A stretch of DNA of 64,000 nucleotides, taken from the NCBI GenBank assembly GCA_937944405.1, contig CALDYR010000003.1, positions 26,633 through 90,632 of the forward strand, in the 5' to 3' direction. Origin of the DNA: an uncultured Pirellulaceae bacterium (GTDB lineage Bacteria > Planctomycetota > Planctomycetia > Pirellulales > Pirellulaceae). This document shows, piece after piece, positions 18,142-26,770 of the stretch; the first letter of the stretch is position 1; the number at the start of each line of letters is the position of its first letter. The notes under the pieces are model-generated. The model did no database searches. It was not told the DNA's origin and saw only the letters and a program-made list of their open reading frames with translations. The translations under genes were made by a program, and so were the position numbers.

Positions 18142-18774
18142 TTAGTTCAGTGGGATTCTCACGACCACGCCGCCCATCACGTCATCTTTCTTGAATTCAG
18201 GGTAGTCATCACCACGATTAGGGTGTTCGTTATGGCATTCCCAACATGCTTGAGCCACGGCTTTGTCACCGTAAATCGCCGTAAAGAATTTCTTATCGCC
18301 CAACGTTTCGGTGCCGTAGAAAGTTTCGCCCGGGTTTTTCTCGATGAAATCCAATCCTTCGGCTTCGGTGTCCGACTTAGCGTGGTGCTGGTCATTCAAT
18401 GGCCATTTCGATCGAAGTCCATAGGTGAATCCCGCGGTTGGATTTTCGTCTACTAATTCGGCACCCATACGAAACATCTGGGCCGGTAGGGGAATCGTTC
18501 CTTCTTCATCTTCCCAGTATTCGCTGGGCTTGGTTTCGCTTTCGGCCTTTTTAAGCCGAGTCACCACGTGTTTGGCATAAACGGTTCGGTCGGCCTTCAT
18601 CACCGCGTAAACCGCGTTCGCGAACTGCTTAGGGGAGATGCCTGACGACTCAGCAGCCATTGGCGGTTTGGAAGCCTCTGCTTGCGAGGTTGCCTCGCCA
18701 CCACACCCCAGCGCCGGCAGCGTACCTGCACACACCATCAGCAACATCAGAAAACGCAAAAAGGAGTTATTCAT
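18142..18774 (-). CDS. DUF3365-type haem-binding lipoprotein
   Basis: The start chosen is ATG 18774 (MNNSFLRFLMLL), which gives a lipoprotein signal ending ALGC; the ORF-track start at 18846 is upstream of it. The mature part is ~185 residues with features of the DUF3365 (Tll0287-like) family: FANAVYAVMKADRTVYAKHVV, FRMGAELVDE, LRSKWPLND and a single c-type haem site CWECHNEH near the C-terminus. This family is often a sensory or electron-transfer module. It is first of the four-gene unit, ~150 bp ahead of the globin start. A periplasmic ligand or redox input to the globin/flavoprotein system is plausible but inferred. Confidence 0.82.
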   Translation of the reverse strand: MNNSFLRFLMLLMVCAGTLPALGCGGEATSQAEASKPPMAAESSGISPKQFANAVYAVMKADRTVYAKHVVTRLKKAESETKPSEYWEDEEGTIPLPAQMFRMGAELVDENPTAGFTYGLRSKWPLNDQHHAKSDTEAEGLDFIEKNPGETFYGTETLGDKKFFTAIYGDKAVAQACWECHNEHPNRGDDYPEFKKDDVMGGVVVRIPLN

Positions 18775-18986
18775 TAGCCAACACCCAACAAACGAGGAAG
18801 AAAACTGTTTCAAACTGTCGCGGTTGAAGTGCAAAACAAAGGCCAATCATGTTTTGTCATTTGCGGCAATGGTTCGTCTATTGAGCGATCCTTACCTAAA
18901 AGAGAGTTTTAATGGCGGAGCGGTGTTGATATCCACTGCTACATTAAGTTCATGTGAAAATAGAGTTCGGTATAGATGCCAAAATG

Positions 18987-19006
18987 ATTTGCACTGCGGT
19001 GCAAAT
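18987..19006. promoter_or_regulatory. Perfect 8+8 palindrome upstream of the globin operon
   Basis: ATTTGCAC-tgcg-GTGCAAAT, 20 bp, lies ~210 bp upstream of the DUF3365 gene start. The core TTGCA-N6-TGCAA has the 16-bp geometry of Crp/Fnr-family operators. On the plus strand it is followed by seven Ts and could instead act as a terminator hairpin, although no plus-strand gene precedes it. Confidence 0.45.
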
Positions 19007-19158
19007 TTTTTTAGCTTGCGCCGTTGGTTTGTTACGCGGGATTAGGGGCCGGCGCGATTTTGGAAAATGGTAACAACCATGGTGGTGAGTGGTCGTTCTC
19101 GTTTTTTGGGGGGCTCGGCGGCGTCTGCTGCCACGGAGTGCAGAGAAGAACTCTGGTT

Positions 19159-20292
19159 TTAGGCTTCGTAGCCGAAGGCTTGGGCGTATGGTTTCCAGTG
19201 CGCATCAATTTCCTCGACCAACCCCGCCTCTAACTGGACCGGATTGGTTTTGTGCCCTTTGCGTTGTTCGAAATAATTTTTAACCGGAGTGCCGATGTTT
19301 TGGACGCCTTTGAGATGCAACTGTTGATAGACGTTTTGAATCGTTTGAAGAGGTTCCTTCACTAATTGTTCGAACTTGATTTCGATCAATTGCTCAGGTG
19401 GCAAATCGTTACGATGTTCGAAGTAAGAATCGTACATCAGTCGTTGGCACTGGAAAACATACGTTTTGAGCCAATCGTCGTCGTACCGGGGTAATTGAAA
19501 AGCCTGCGTCTGGTCCAACGACCTCCACAGCCTCATCGTCGAGGAAACCAGTTTGTGCGGGTGTCGGGAGATGTGGATGAATTTCGCGCCGGGATACCAC
19601 TTGGCCAACTGAGCGATACGGCCTGTGTGAGGCGGAGACTTTAGTACCAACCGTTTGTTGGGATAGCCAATGGTGAGGGATTTCAAGAAATGGTCTAAGG
19701 TCAATCGGACCGATTCCTGTTGGGCTGTATCGGCAAGATCGAAGTGCAATTGTTGGTGGTGCTTTTGTTCGTTGTTGGGAAATGCGATGCGACGATACGG
19801 CGTCGCGGCGCCGCTGGAAATCAACGCAAAATCATCTTCCTGGGGCGAATCAGCCGAAATCGCCATGCTGTCCATCGGCCGCTTTTTGGGCAGCAGAAGA
19901 TTCACCAGCGGATAGAAAAACCACTTCGAAAACAGGAAATGCTGGGGCACGAAGGCTTCAAAGTTGGAGGGGAATGCGGTCCCGGGGTCCAGCGACATCA
20001 GTTCGTGTATTAGGGTAGTGCCCGATCGCCAATGACCGATGATAAAAACGGGTGGTGCCGATAGCTGGGTTTGAGCAATACGGCGCTCGTACGCCAGTTG
20101 CTGGCATCGATTGAGGACCGAGTTGACCACGCTACAACCGCCGACGAGCCCTAACATTGGATAACGAAGCGGATGGACGCGAAATCGATTCTCTTTCAAC
20201 AACTGATAGTAATTGCTGACTGACATTCCGTTCCAAAAACGAGGAGCCCAAAACGGATAGTGATTGGCGTTGGAGATCTTTTGATGGGGCAT
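19159..20292 (-). CDS. PAPS-dependent sulfotransferase family protein
   Basis: The product is 377 residues. The 5'-phosphosulfate loop is seen in IIGHWRSGTTLIHELMSLD and the 3'-phosphate-binding region in LVLKSPPHTGRI followed by FIHISRHPHKLVSS. The C-terminal part contains ELIEIKFEQLVKEPLQTI, typical of Sulfotransfer_3-type proteins, which are abundant in planctomycetes. It would transfer sulfate from PAPS to a glycan or small molecule. No sulfatase or PAPS synthesis gene is adjacent, and the acceptor is unknown. Confidence 0.88.
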   Translation of the reverse strand: MPHQKISNANHYPFWAPRFWNGMSVSNYYQLLKENRFRVHPLRYPMLGLVGGCSVVNSVLNRCQQLAYERRIAQTQLSAPPVFIIGHWRSGTTLIHELMSLDPGTAFPSNFEAFVPQHFLFSKWFFYPLVNLLLPKKRPMDSMAISADSPQEDDFALISSGAATPYRRIAFPNNEQKHHQQLHFDLADTAQQESVRLTLDHFLKSLTIGYPNKRLVLKSPPHTGRIAQLAKWYPGAKFIHISRHPHKLVSSTMRLWRSLDQTQAFQLPRYDDDWLKTYVFQCQRLMYDSYFEHRNDLPPEQLIEIKFEQLVKEPLQTIQNVYQQLHLKGVQNIGTPVKNYFEQRKGHKTNPVQLEAGLVEEIDAHWKPYAQAFGYEA

Positions 20293-20388
20293 AGGGTGGG
20301 TCAGTCTACCCGACTAACTTCGCAGGTTGAATGCCCGCGCCGCTGAAGGTCATCAGATTTTCTTTGAGCAAACAGAATTTCTTGATGA

Positions 20389-21408
20389 TTAGAACTCTTG
20401 ATTGACTTCGCCGTCGGCACGGGTGCTGAGGGCTCTGTAAGCGCTGGCGTCGATTTGAATCGTTATGAAATGAGTCGATCCATCGACGTTGACAAAGATA
20501 CTGCCTCCGGCGTGGTCGCTGTAGAAACCGCGGACTCGGTCTAATAAATCTATGTCTTCGTTGCCGGGAGTCCAGTCGATCGTGACTTCAGCGGGGGCGT
20601 TATTGAGTGGTTCTGGGATATCGTCACCGGTCTCCCAGATTCCATCAGCCCCTGCGTTTTGAGCGGTTACCGCAAACGCGCTGCCCCGGCCGCCTTGGCT
20701 CAGGGTTTCATTGATTCCATCACAATCTGCTTTGAACCAAACTTGGCCCATAAATAAATCCGGTCAGCTTCAGGTACCTTCGGCTGGCAAATTTGGGTTG
20801 CTGACTGCTTCGCCCATTAAAAATGTATTTGATGTTCCGTCGCCGATTTGCCCGAAGGTTACTTTACTGTTGATCCCAAACATCCCGCTGGGCGGTTGGT
20901 TGGTTAGGAAAGCATCGTTCCCTTTGTTGAAAGCATAGTCGTTGGCTTGGCCGGGTACGCCACCGTCTTGTTGGACCGAGCTTTGGGTTTCGGGACACTG
21001 AAACAGCGCAACGCTGACGTCCCGCAGGAACCGATTGGCCGGTGCCGTCCAGGGTTGAGTCAAATCGATTTGGTTGTAAATGTTGTTTTGGTCGATGTAG
21101 GGCAACAAGAAGACAAACCCCGAATGCAAAGCGTCTTGGTGGTTGGTGTCGTCGTCGGTGATGCCAGGTGGAAAGTTCATGAAGGACGATTCGTAGTTCA
21201 AATTCGCCAGCCCCATCTGGCGTAGCTGGTTCATGCAAGCCGTTTTTCGCGCCGCAGCCCGGACCGCTTGGACCGCTGGAATCAGCATTCCGATCAGGAT
21301 ACCGATGATCCCGATGACGACCAATAGTTCGACTAATGTGAATGCAGTGTGCCGCTGGTGCAAGCAATGTTGCCAACGCCGCGCGGCGAAGTTGTTGTGA
21401 ATCAGCAT
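20389..21408 (-). pseudogene. DUF1559 (type II pseudopilin-like) gene interrupted by two in-frame TGA codons
   Basis: The N-terminal half (20770-21408) has the class III-like prepilin signature FTLVELLVVIGIIGILIGMLIPAVQ and DUF1559 landmarks LPYIDQNNIY, CPET and TSNTFLMGE. It stops after NLPAEGT at a TGA. A second TGA lies two codons on, and the same frame then stays open into the C-terminal half (20389-20751), which ends with the family pattern HAGGSIFVNVDGSTHFI and LSTRADGEV. The sum (~340 residues) matches an intact DUF1559 protein. The gene therefore looks inactivated by point mutations rather than by a frameshift. Alternatives are a sequencing error or two separately translated halves; the ATG at 20751 lacks an obvious ribosome-binding site. 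DUF1559 proteins are abundant planctomycete surface or pilin-like proteins. Confidence 0.75.
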
Positions 21409-21460
21409 GAATCAATGTGGGGCCAAGACTGCAGAGAAAGTAAAACCAATCAGCGGATGG

Positions 21461-21502
21461 AATCGCCGTGACGCTCCAGCCAATCGCCGTGACGCTCCAA
21501 CC
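21461..21502. repeat. 21-bp tandem repeat, two copies
   Basis: Two adjacent copies of aatcgccgtgacgctccarcc differ at one base. They sit 53 bp upstream of the DUF1559 pseudogene start, in its promoter or leader region. Confidence 0.8.
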
Positions 21503-21587
21503 TGACGGTGGCGGGAATTTTACGCAAAACACGGTTGCGAGTCGAGTTTATTCTCAGGACCGGTCGGTCCTTTGGCCCTGTTTGCTG

Positions 21588-23468
21588 CTATGCCGCAGGG
21601 TTCATGATCTTTCCCTTGGGCGTGGTCAGGTCGAACAAGCCAAAAATTTCATCACGCGACAGCCCGCGGTTGATGGGCTGAGTGTCGGGCGACAGAATTT
21701 CATTGAACAATTCACGTTTCTCTTCGAGGATGTCGTGAATGCGTTGTTCGATGGTGCCGGCCATAATCATGCGTGTGATCGTTACACTCCCGGTGGCTCC
21801 GATCCGGTGCGCCCGATTGATGGCTTGGTCTTCGATTGCGGGATTCCACCAGCGATCGAACAAAAACACATAGCGGCAGAACTGCAAGTTCAAACCGACA
21901 CTGCCAGCACCGTAACTCATCAGCAGCACCGTGCGATCGGGGTTCTCTTTGAACTCTTGCAGGATTGGGTCGCGGCGTTTGCTGGCGATGCGTCCGTGGT
22001 ATTGAAGCGGATTAAATTGCTGGACCTGATCCGAGATTCTCTCGATTGCGCCAACCCATTGGCTGAACACGATCGCTTTCTGACCGCTGGCGGCGACTTC
22101 TTCTAGGTCGGCCTTCAATCGGTCGACTTTTGTGCTTTTTTCGGTGACCGGGTCAAAGTTGCAGATTTGCTTCAATCGCAGCACCAGTTCGAAAACGTGA
22201 TTGATCGTGATCTCATCGCCCATTTCGCCGAGTTGAATCACGCCGTCATTTTCAGCCGCGCGGTAACGGTCGGATTGCTCTTGGGACAAATCAAGTTCCG
22301 CGTCGCGCATCAACCGTGGCGGCATGTCGGTCATCACGATGTCTTTGGTGCGGCGGAGAATCAGGTCTTTCACGTTGCGTTTGATTTCGCGCACGGTCAT
22401 GTTCTGGTTGACCGAACCGGGCGACGCAAATTCACAGATGCCGACCAAGTCATTGATGCTGTTTTCGATCGGCGTGCCGGTGAGCGCCCATGATCGGTTT
22501 CGGTTGATTCTCTGGACGACTTTGCTGGTTGAATTTTGTTTGTTTTTGACGCGCTGGGCTTCATCCAGCACGCACAGATCATAGGTGCGATCGGCGTCGG
22601 TTACGATCGCTTCGTCGCGAATGAGCAGTTCGTAATTGGCGACCTTCACCATCGCTTTGTTGTGTTTCCAGTGCCAGGCCCGTTCGCTTTTGTTGCCTTG
22701 GATTGCGGCAACGGTGACTTCGGGGGCCCACGTTTTGAATTCACGCAACCAGTTGGTCACCAGCGGTTTGGGGCAGATCAACAGAATACTGGTCGCTTGC
22801 CGAGTCCGCAGCAGCATCCGCATCGACGTGATCGCCTGCATGGTTTTCCCCAACCCCATTTCGTCGGCAAGGATCGCGTTGTAACGCGTGAACAGAAAAC
22901 CGACACCTTCGTATTGGAAATCGAAGGGGGGGAAAGGGAACTCCATCGTTTCGCCCGACAGCAGCGATTCCAAAGGTGGCTGAAGCATATAGAACAGCCG
23001 GTCGCCCATCTTGATGACGTCCTTGGGGGCCTTCAAATGAGTGCGTTTGTCATCCTTGGTGACTTGGTGTTGCTTCACGTCGTGTCGGGGCGAAGCGCTG
23101 GCGGTTGGGTCAATGACGATATCGCCGGGGTTACCATCGACCGGTTGGAAAAAGTTCGCCGGGCCGTTAGGCAGGGCGCGGGGGTCCTTCTCTTGAACGC
23201 CGGTTTCGGAGAAAAAGTAACTGCTGACCTTGGGACGCCGTTTACGGAAGGTCGCCGAAAGGACGGCGGGCGAAACCACCGCTAAGTCTGTCGTGACCGA
23301 GTCAACCGAAACAGAAGTCTCTTGTCCGATGCTGTTTTGCCAATCAATCAGTGGGATAGCGTTGTCCATGTTTTTTCGTGCGACCGCCGGAGGAGCGAAA
23401 TTCTGTTCTACGAAGTTCTGTTCTGACAAACCCGCAAACCCACCAGCAGGGGCGCCCAAATAAGCCAC
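21588..23468 (-). CDS. SNF2-family helicase/ATPase
   Basis: This double-stranded-DNA translocase-type ATPase has both RecA lobes: motif I LADEMGLGKTMQAI, Ia LLICPKPLV, II VLDEAQRVKN, III LTGTPIENS, IV region AIVFSQWVG, V GAGSVGLNL and VI DQAINRAHRIG. The N-terminal ~150 residues are a non-conserved extension with no motif I recognise. The C-terminus ends shortly after the helicase core. At 626 residues it is the compact bacterial SNF2 type, probably involved in chromatin or transcription remodelling or repair. It follows the 176-residue gene by 55 bp, so the two may form an operon. Confidence 0.92.
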   Translation of the reverse strand: MAYLGAPAGGFAGLSEQNFVEQNFAPPAVARKNMDNAIPLIDWQNSIGQETSVSVDSVTTDLAVVSPAVLSATFRKRRPKVSSYFFSETGVQEKDPRALPNGPANFFQPVDGNPGDIVIDPTASASPRHDVKQHQVTKDDKRTHLKAPKDVIKMGDRLFYMLQPPLESLLSGETMEFPFPPFDFQYEGVGFLFTRYNAILADEMGLGKTMQAITSMRMLLRTRQATSILLICPKPLVTNWLREFKTWAPEVTVAAIQGNKSERAWHWKHNKAMVKVANYELLIRDEAIVTDADRTYDLCVLDEAQRVKNKQNSTSKVVQRINRNRSWALTGTPIENSINDLVGICEFASPGSVNQNMTVREIKRNVKDLILRRTKDIVMTDMPPRLMRDAELDLSQEQSDRYRAAENDGVIQLGEMGDEITINHVFELVLRLKQICNFDPVTEKSTKVDRLKADLEEVAASGQKAIVFSQWVGAIERISDQVQQFNPLQYHGRIASKRRDPILQEFKENPDRTVLLMSYGAGSVGLNLQFCRYVFLFDRWWNPAIEDQAINRAHRIGATGSVTITRMIMAGTIEQRIHDILEEKRELFNEILSPDTQPINRGLSRDEIFGLFDLTTPKGKIMNPAA

Positions 23469-23523
23469 TGAGTTAGGGGCTGGGCTGAGGGGCTGGGTTG
23501 AGGGACACCCAGTTCGTGTCGCG

Positions 23524-24054
23524 TCAACGAGCGACCGATTGGGCTTCTTCGATTGCTAATTGGATGCGTTCAAACGGTTCCACTAACGGCAACGATTTTG
23601 TGAACTCAAGACATGCCGACTTTACGCGCTGTAACAGTTGTGGATTTTCGGTGTGGCTGATGACCTGTTCGCCACCGACCTCGAAACCTGAAACTCGGTT
23701 CTCTGTCTGGTCCAGGGAACACAGCATGGCCACCGGAAGATCGGTGATTTTGTCTAACGCCAATAGTGCGCTGCGATCGGTGATCAGAAGCTGTGGCCGC
23801 GATTTTGATTTTTCGACGATTGAGGCCGCGATTTGGTCGCAGAATAAAAAACCACGATAGGTCTGCCCATACAGAATTTTTTGGGTTCGATTTTCCCTTA
23901 CCGGGGGCGTGCAATGAAACTCAATGGGTCGGCCCACCGGAGACACCACTAGCATTCCGCCGGCATACCCCAGCTCCGGGACGTCGACGATGGTGATGAA
24001 TCCGATGCGTTCAACGGGTTCATTGGTTTCTGTTTGCTCAGCAACTGCGATCAC
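23524..24054 (-). CDS. Conserved hypothetical protein upstream of SNF2 helicase
   Basis: The family is not recognised. The 176 residues are a mixed alpha/beta protein with no signal peptide or membrane segment. It contains GFITIVDVPELGYAGGMLVVSP, HCTPPVRENRTQKILYG and LLITDRSALLAL. It sits 55 bp upstream of the SNF2 gene on the same strand, which suggests co-transcription and perhaps a shared role, but no function can be read from the sequence. Confidence 0.75.
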   Translation of the reverse strand: MIAVAEQTETNEPVERIGFITIVDVPELGYAGGMLVVSPVGRPIEFHCTPPVRENRTQKILYGQTYRGFLFCDQIAASIVEKSKSRPQLLITDRSALLALDKITDLPVAMLCSLDQTENRVSGFEVGGEQVISHTENPQLLQRVKSACLEFTKSLPLVEPFERIQLAIEEAQSVAR

Positions 24055-24337
24055 TTGTTAATGTCCAAAAGGGAGCGAAATATCAGAAACGGTTTGCGCG
24101 ATGCGAAAATGACATAATCAGCGAAATCGGAATTCCACTCATCCCGTTAACATTGGAACCTTTTTCGAATACCTGAAACTGTCTAAGACCAGTCATCGGA
24201 GGATCGACGATTGTCCTTGATGGGCCCTGCTGGTGACGTGGCGGTCGCGTCAATTGTTACCGTCGGTATAACTGTTATTTCTACTGACCTTTTGAGAAAG
24301 CTTGCCGATCACAGCCATTGCGCACTTCAGTAATTCT

Positions 24338-24350
24338 TTGATTTAATCAA
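24338..24350. promoter_or_regulatory. Palindrome TTGATT-t-AATCAA
   Basis: Perfect 6-bp arms around one base, ~97 bp upstream of the 24447 gene and upstream of the candidate promoter. The 13-bp length is one short of the Fnr/Dnr spacing, so assignment to that family would be wrong without experiment. Confidence 0.25.
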
Positions 24351-24366
24351 TATAGAGGCCGCGCGG

Positions 24367-24395
24367 TCGACTTTCGGCAAGCCCGCGTTTATACT
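24367..24395 (+). promoter_or_regulatory. Candidate sigma70-type promoter for the 24447 gene
   Basis: TCGACT and TATACT are separated by 17 bp, placing a start site about 45 nt before the ATG. Seen by eye only. The rest of the gap from 24055 holds no coding sequence I can support. Confidence 0.35.
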
Positions 24396-24446
24396 GAAGC
24401 TGTAATCAAGAAAAAAACTAATTATTCATCTCGGAGTGGCAAAAAT

Positions 24447-24914
24447 ATGGCAAACGAATCGCAGGGAGTATCTCCCGTTTTTCGAATCGACGTAGGCCAA
24501 AATGCTAGCGAAACACCGATTTCAACTCGGCAGAGCGAGCAACATACAGAATTAACAGCTTTGCTTCAACAATTGGTCATTGGTCAGGATCGCCAAAACG
24601 AATTGCTTGAGGAAGTGGTCGAGAATATAGGGGCCGCCCAACGCCAACGGGCACACGAGCTCAACTCATGGAAGGACGCCAACCCGGTATTGGCCAAGCG
24701 CTGCCGAGCCGCGGCGGAGTCGCTTTCGAAAGTCCAAACTGAATTTCTTCACAACATTACCTTTGAAGTCAACGACTCGCATGAAGACATGATCGACAGC
24801 GATTTTGTAATGAACGAATTTGTCGATCGCTACGGCCCACGATTGGCCCATCTGAATGGTGTGTTGCAATTGCTTTCGCAACTCAGCGCAAATACTCCGG
24901 CCAACGCCCGTTAA
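24447..24914 (+). CDS. Conserved hypothetical protein, helical
   Basis: No named family is recognised. The 155 residues are predicted largely helical, with a coiled-coil-like stretch TALLQQLVIGQDRQNELLEEVVENI followed by HELNSWKDANPVLAKRC and an acidic C-terminal half. It has no signal peptide or membrane segment. The gene stands alone with its own candidate promoter; the next gene starts ~300 bp later. Confidence 0.75.
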   Translation: MANESQGVSPVFRIDVGQNASETPISTRQSEQHTELTALLQQLVIGQDRQNELLEEVVENIGAAQRQRAHELNSWKDANPVLAKRCRAAAESLSKVQTEFLHNITFEVNDSHEDMIDSDFVMNEFVDRYGPRLAHLNGVLQLLSQLSANTPANAR

Positions 24915-25220
24915 GTTAAAGTCTTTGTCGCAACATCGGACAACGGCAATTGAAATTATGCCTCTTTGAATATTCATTTGAAGGGGTTTTTTTCGTGGGG
25001 CTCCGGCGTTGGGTGGAAAGAAAAAACGTCGCTCGTTGGACCGGTATTCTACACCGATCACCCTCTCATTGCCGCAGACACGAAAATCAATGTCTCGGTT
25101 TGCCGAACCTAGGTTATAATTTTCAACGCTCGCGAAACCAGTAAACATATGACTGCTTGTCCAAGGCAATGTGTCCAAGCAAATGTGTTGAAACTAATGA
25201 ACTGTTTCAGAAAGAAACCT

Positions 25221-26060
25221 ATGAAAGTTTTTTCCCTCAGCCGCATTGTGCTTAATCGCCCGGCTATTGCTGTCTTGTTGGTTATCGTGTTGCCTGTTGT
25301 GGCAGGAGCCTGGGTTTACAAGGAGTGGAAAAGTGGCGTGGTATGGCCTCGCCCCCCCAAAGTGACTGCTGGTGAAAATGGGTCGGCCCCTTCTGACGCG
25401 ATCGTTTTGTTTGACGGTTCCAACGCCGACCAATGGGAGGGCGGCGAAAATTGGCTGTCCGAGGATGGCGTAATGACGGCGGCTAAATCGGGGATTTCCA
25501 CGAAGAAGAAATTTGGTAGCTGCCAGTTGCATCTTGAGTTTGCGTCGCCGGTGAAAACGGCAGGGCTCACCGGGCAACAGCGCGGCAATAGCGGCATTTT
25601 CTTCGGCGATTTCAAATACGAAGTTCAAGTTTTAGATTCATGGGACAACGAGACTTACCATGATGGGCAGTGCGGCGCCATTTACAAACAATCACCGCCG
25701 ATCGTAAACCCGTGCCGCAAACCGGGGCAGTGGCAAACTTACGATATTATTTACGATGCGCCAGAATTCGGGGCTTACGGTGAGACTCTCAAACCGGCTT
25801 ACCTGACGGTACTGTTAAACGGCGTCTTGGTTCAGAATCATGTCGAACTCAAAGGCAACACGTTTTACAATCGGCCGCCGTCTTACACCGCGCACGAATC
25901 GAAGCAGTCGATCGGACTTCAGTTTCACAACGACCCAGTGAAATTCCGTAACATCTGGGTCCGCGAAAACGTGGCACCTCATCAACCGCAACTTCCTGCG
26001 GAAGCAGACGTGCGGTGGCGTAACGGAGATTTTGGCGAATCAAAGAAAAAGAAGAAGTAG
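25221..26060 (+). CDS. DUF1080 (3-keto-disaccharide hydrolase fold) secreted protein
   Basis: The start chosen is ATG 25221 (MKVFSLSRIVLN), which gives a hydrophobic signal/anchor segment at residues ~13-30; earlier in-frame Mets at 25149 and 25197 are possible. The DUF1080 beta-jelly-roll is recognised by ALVLFDG-like IVLFDGSNADQW, NSGIFFGDFKYEVQVLDS, GQCGAIYKQ, GQWQTYDI, LNGVLVQNHVEL and IGLQFHNDPVKFRNIWVR. Related proteins act on sugars outside the cytoplasm and are numerous in planctomycetes. The C-terminus ends in a lysine run, as in the multihaem cytochrome. About 160 bp separate it from the DUF2760 gene. Confidence 0.85.
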   Translation: MKVFSLSRIVLNRPAIAVLLVIVLPVVAGAWVYKEWKSGVVWPRPPKVTAGENGSAPSDAIVLFDGSNADQWEGGENWLSEDGVMTAAKSGISTKKKFGSCQLHLEFASPVKTAGLTGQQRGNSGIFFGDFKYEVQVLDSWDNETYHDGQCGAIYKQSPPIVNPCRKPGQWQTYDIIYDAPEFGAYGETLKPAYLTVLLNGVLVQNHVELKGNTFYNRPPSYTAHESKQSIGLQFHNDPVKFRNIWVRENVAPHQPQLPAEADVRWRNGDFGESKKKKK

Positions 26061-26227
26061 GTGCGCTTTGCAACCGACCGTCGTTTGGCTCTGTTTCGCT
26101 CGGCCCCTTAACAAGGGTCAGGTGAAGTGGGCTCGAACCTATTGCCGTTGGCTGGCAGATGTTAAGATACTGGCGATCGTTTAATCAGACATTGTTCACG
26201 TATTTTAGCACTCCATCGAGCCTTCCC

Positions 26228-26770
26228 ATGGGACTGATCACGGCCACCAAGGCCTTTTGCAAATTATTATTCAATCCTCAACTGTGCGATTCGTTCGACG
26301 AGATGATTGCCTCCGGTGGTACGCTTAAGATTGAATCCAAACCGGCCGCCGAATCGCCTAAACCCATCCCACCGGAGATCCCGGTGCGCAGTGATGCGAT
26401 CAGTTTAATCGCCGCCTTGCAGCGCGAGGCGCGGTTGCTAGACATCGTCACCGAATCGTTGGACGGTTATTCAGACGCTCAGATCGGCGCGGCGGCCAAA
26501 GAGGTACTGCGAGACACCGGAGCGGTGATTGACCGCATGTTCGGGCTGCAACCGTTGACCACGGTTGAGGACGGAGCGCATTTCGAAACGCCGGATAAAT
26601 TCGACGCCGCGATGTACCGTTTGACCGGCAACGTTAGCGGCGAAGCCCCGTTCCGTGGTACCGTCAACCATCATGGTTGGCAGGCGACTAAGTGTGATGT
26701 CCCGCAGTGGAATGGGGAAAAAGAATCAGCGCTGGTGATCGCGCCTATCGAACTTGAGATCAAATCATGA
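26228..26770 (+). CDS. DUF2760 family protein of Hsp70 cluster
   Basis: The start chosen is ATG 26228 (MGLITATKAFCKLL) after an unlikely 23-residue ORF-track extension. The 180-residue product has the DUF2760 pattern: an N-terminal helical segment, a proline-rich linker, ISLIAALQREARLLDIVTE, GYSDAQIGAAAKEV and a C-terminal strand region with VIAPIELEI. DUF2760 genes are found next to DnaK-like genes, and here the stop overlaps the next start (ATGA), so the two are translationally coupled. Function is unknown; an accessory role for the two ATPases is inferred from the linkage. Confidence 0.82.
   Translation: MGLITATKAFCKLLFNPQLCDSFDEMIASGGTLKIESKPAAESPKPIPPEIPVRSDAISLIAALQREARLLDIVTESLDGYSDAQIGAAAKEVLRDTGAVIDRMFGLQPLTTVEDGAHFETPDKFDAAMYRLTGNVSGEAPFRGTVNHHGWQATKCDVPQWNGEKESALVIAPIELEIKS

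Noticed and set aside
24338-24350. Fnr box TTGATTTAATCAA
   Set aside because: The spacing is one base shorter than the Fnr consensus, so it is listed only as a weak palindrome.
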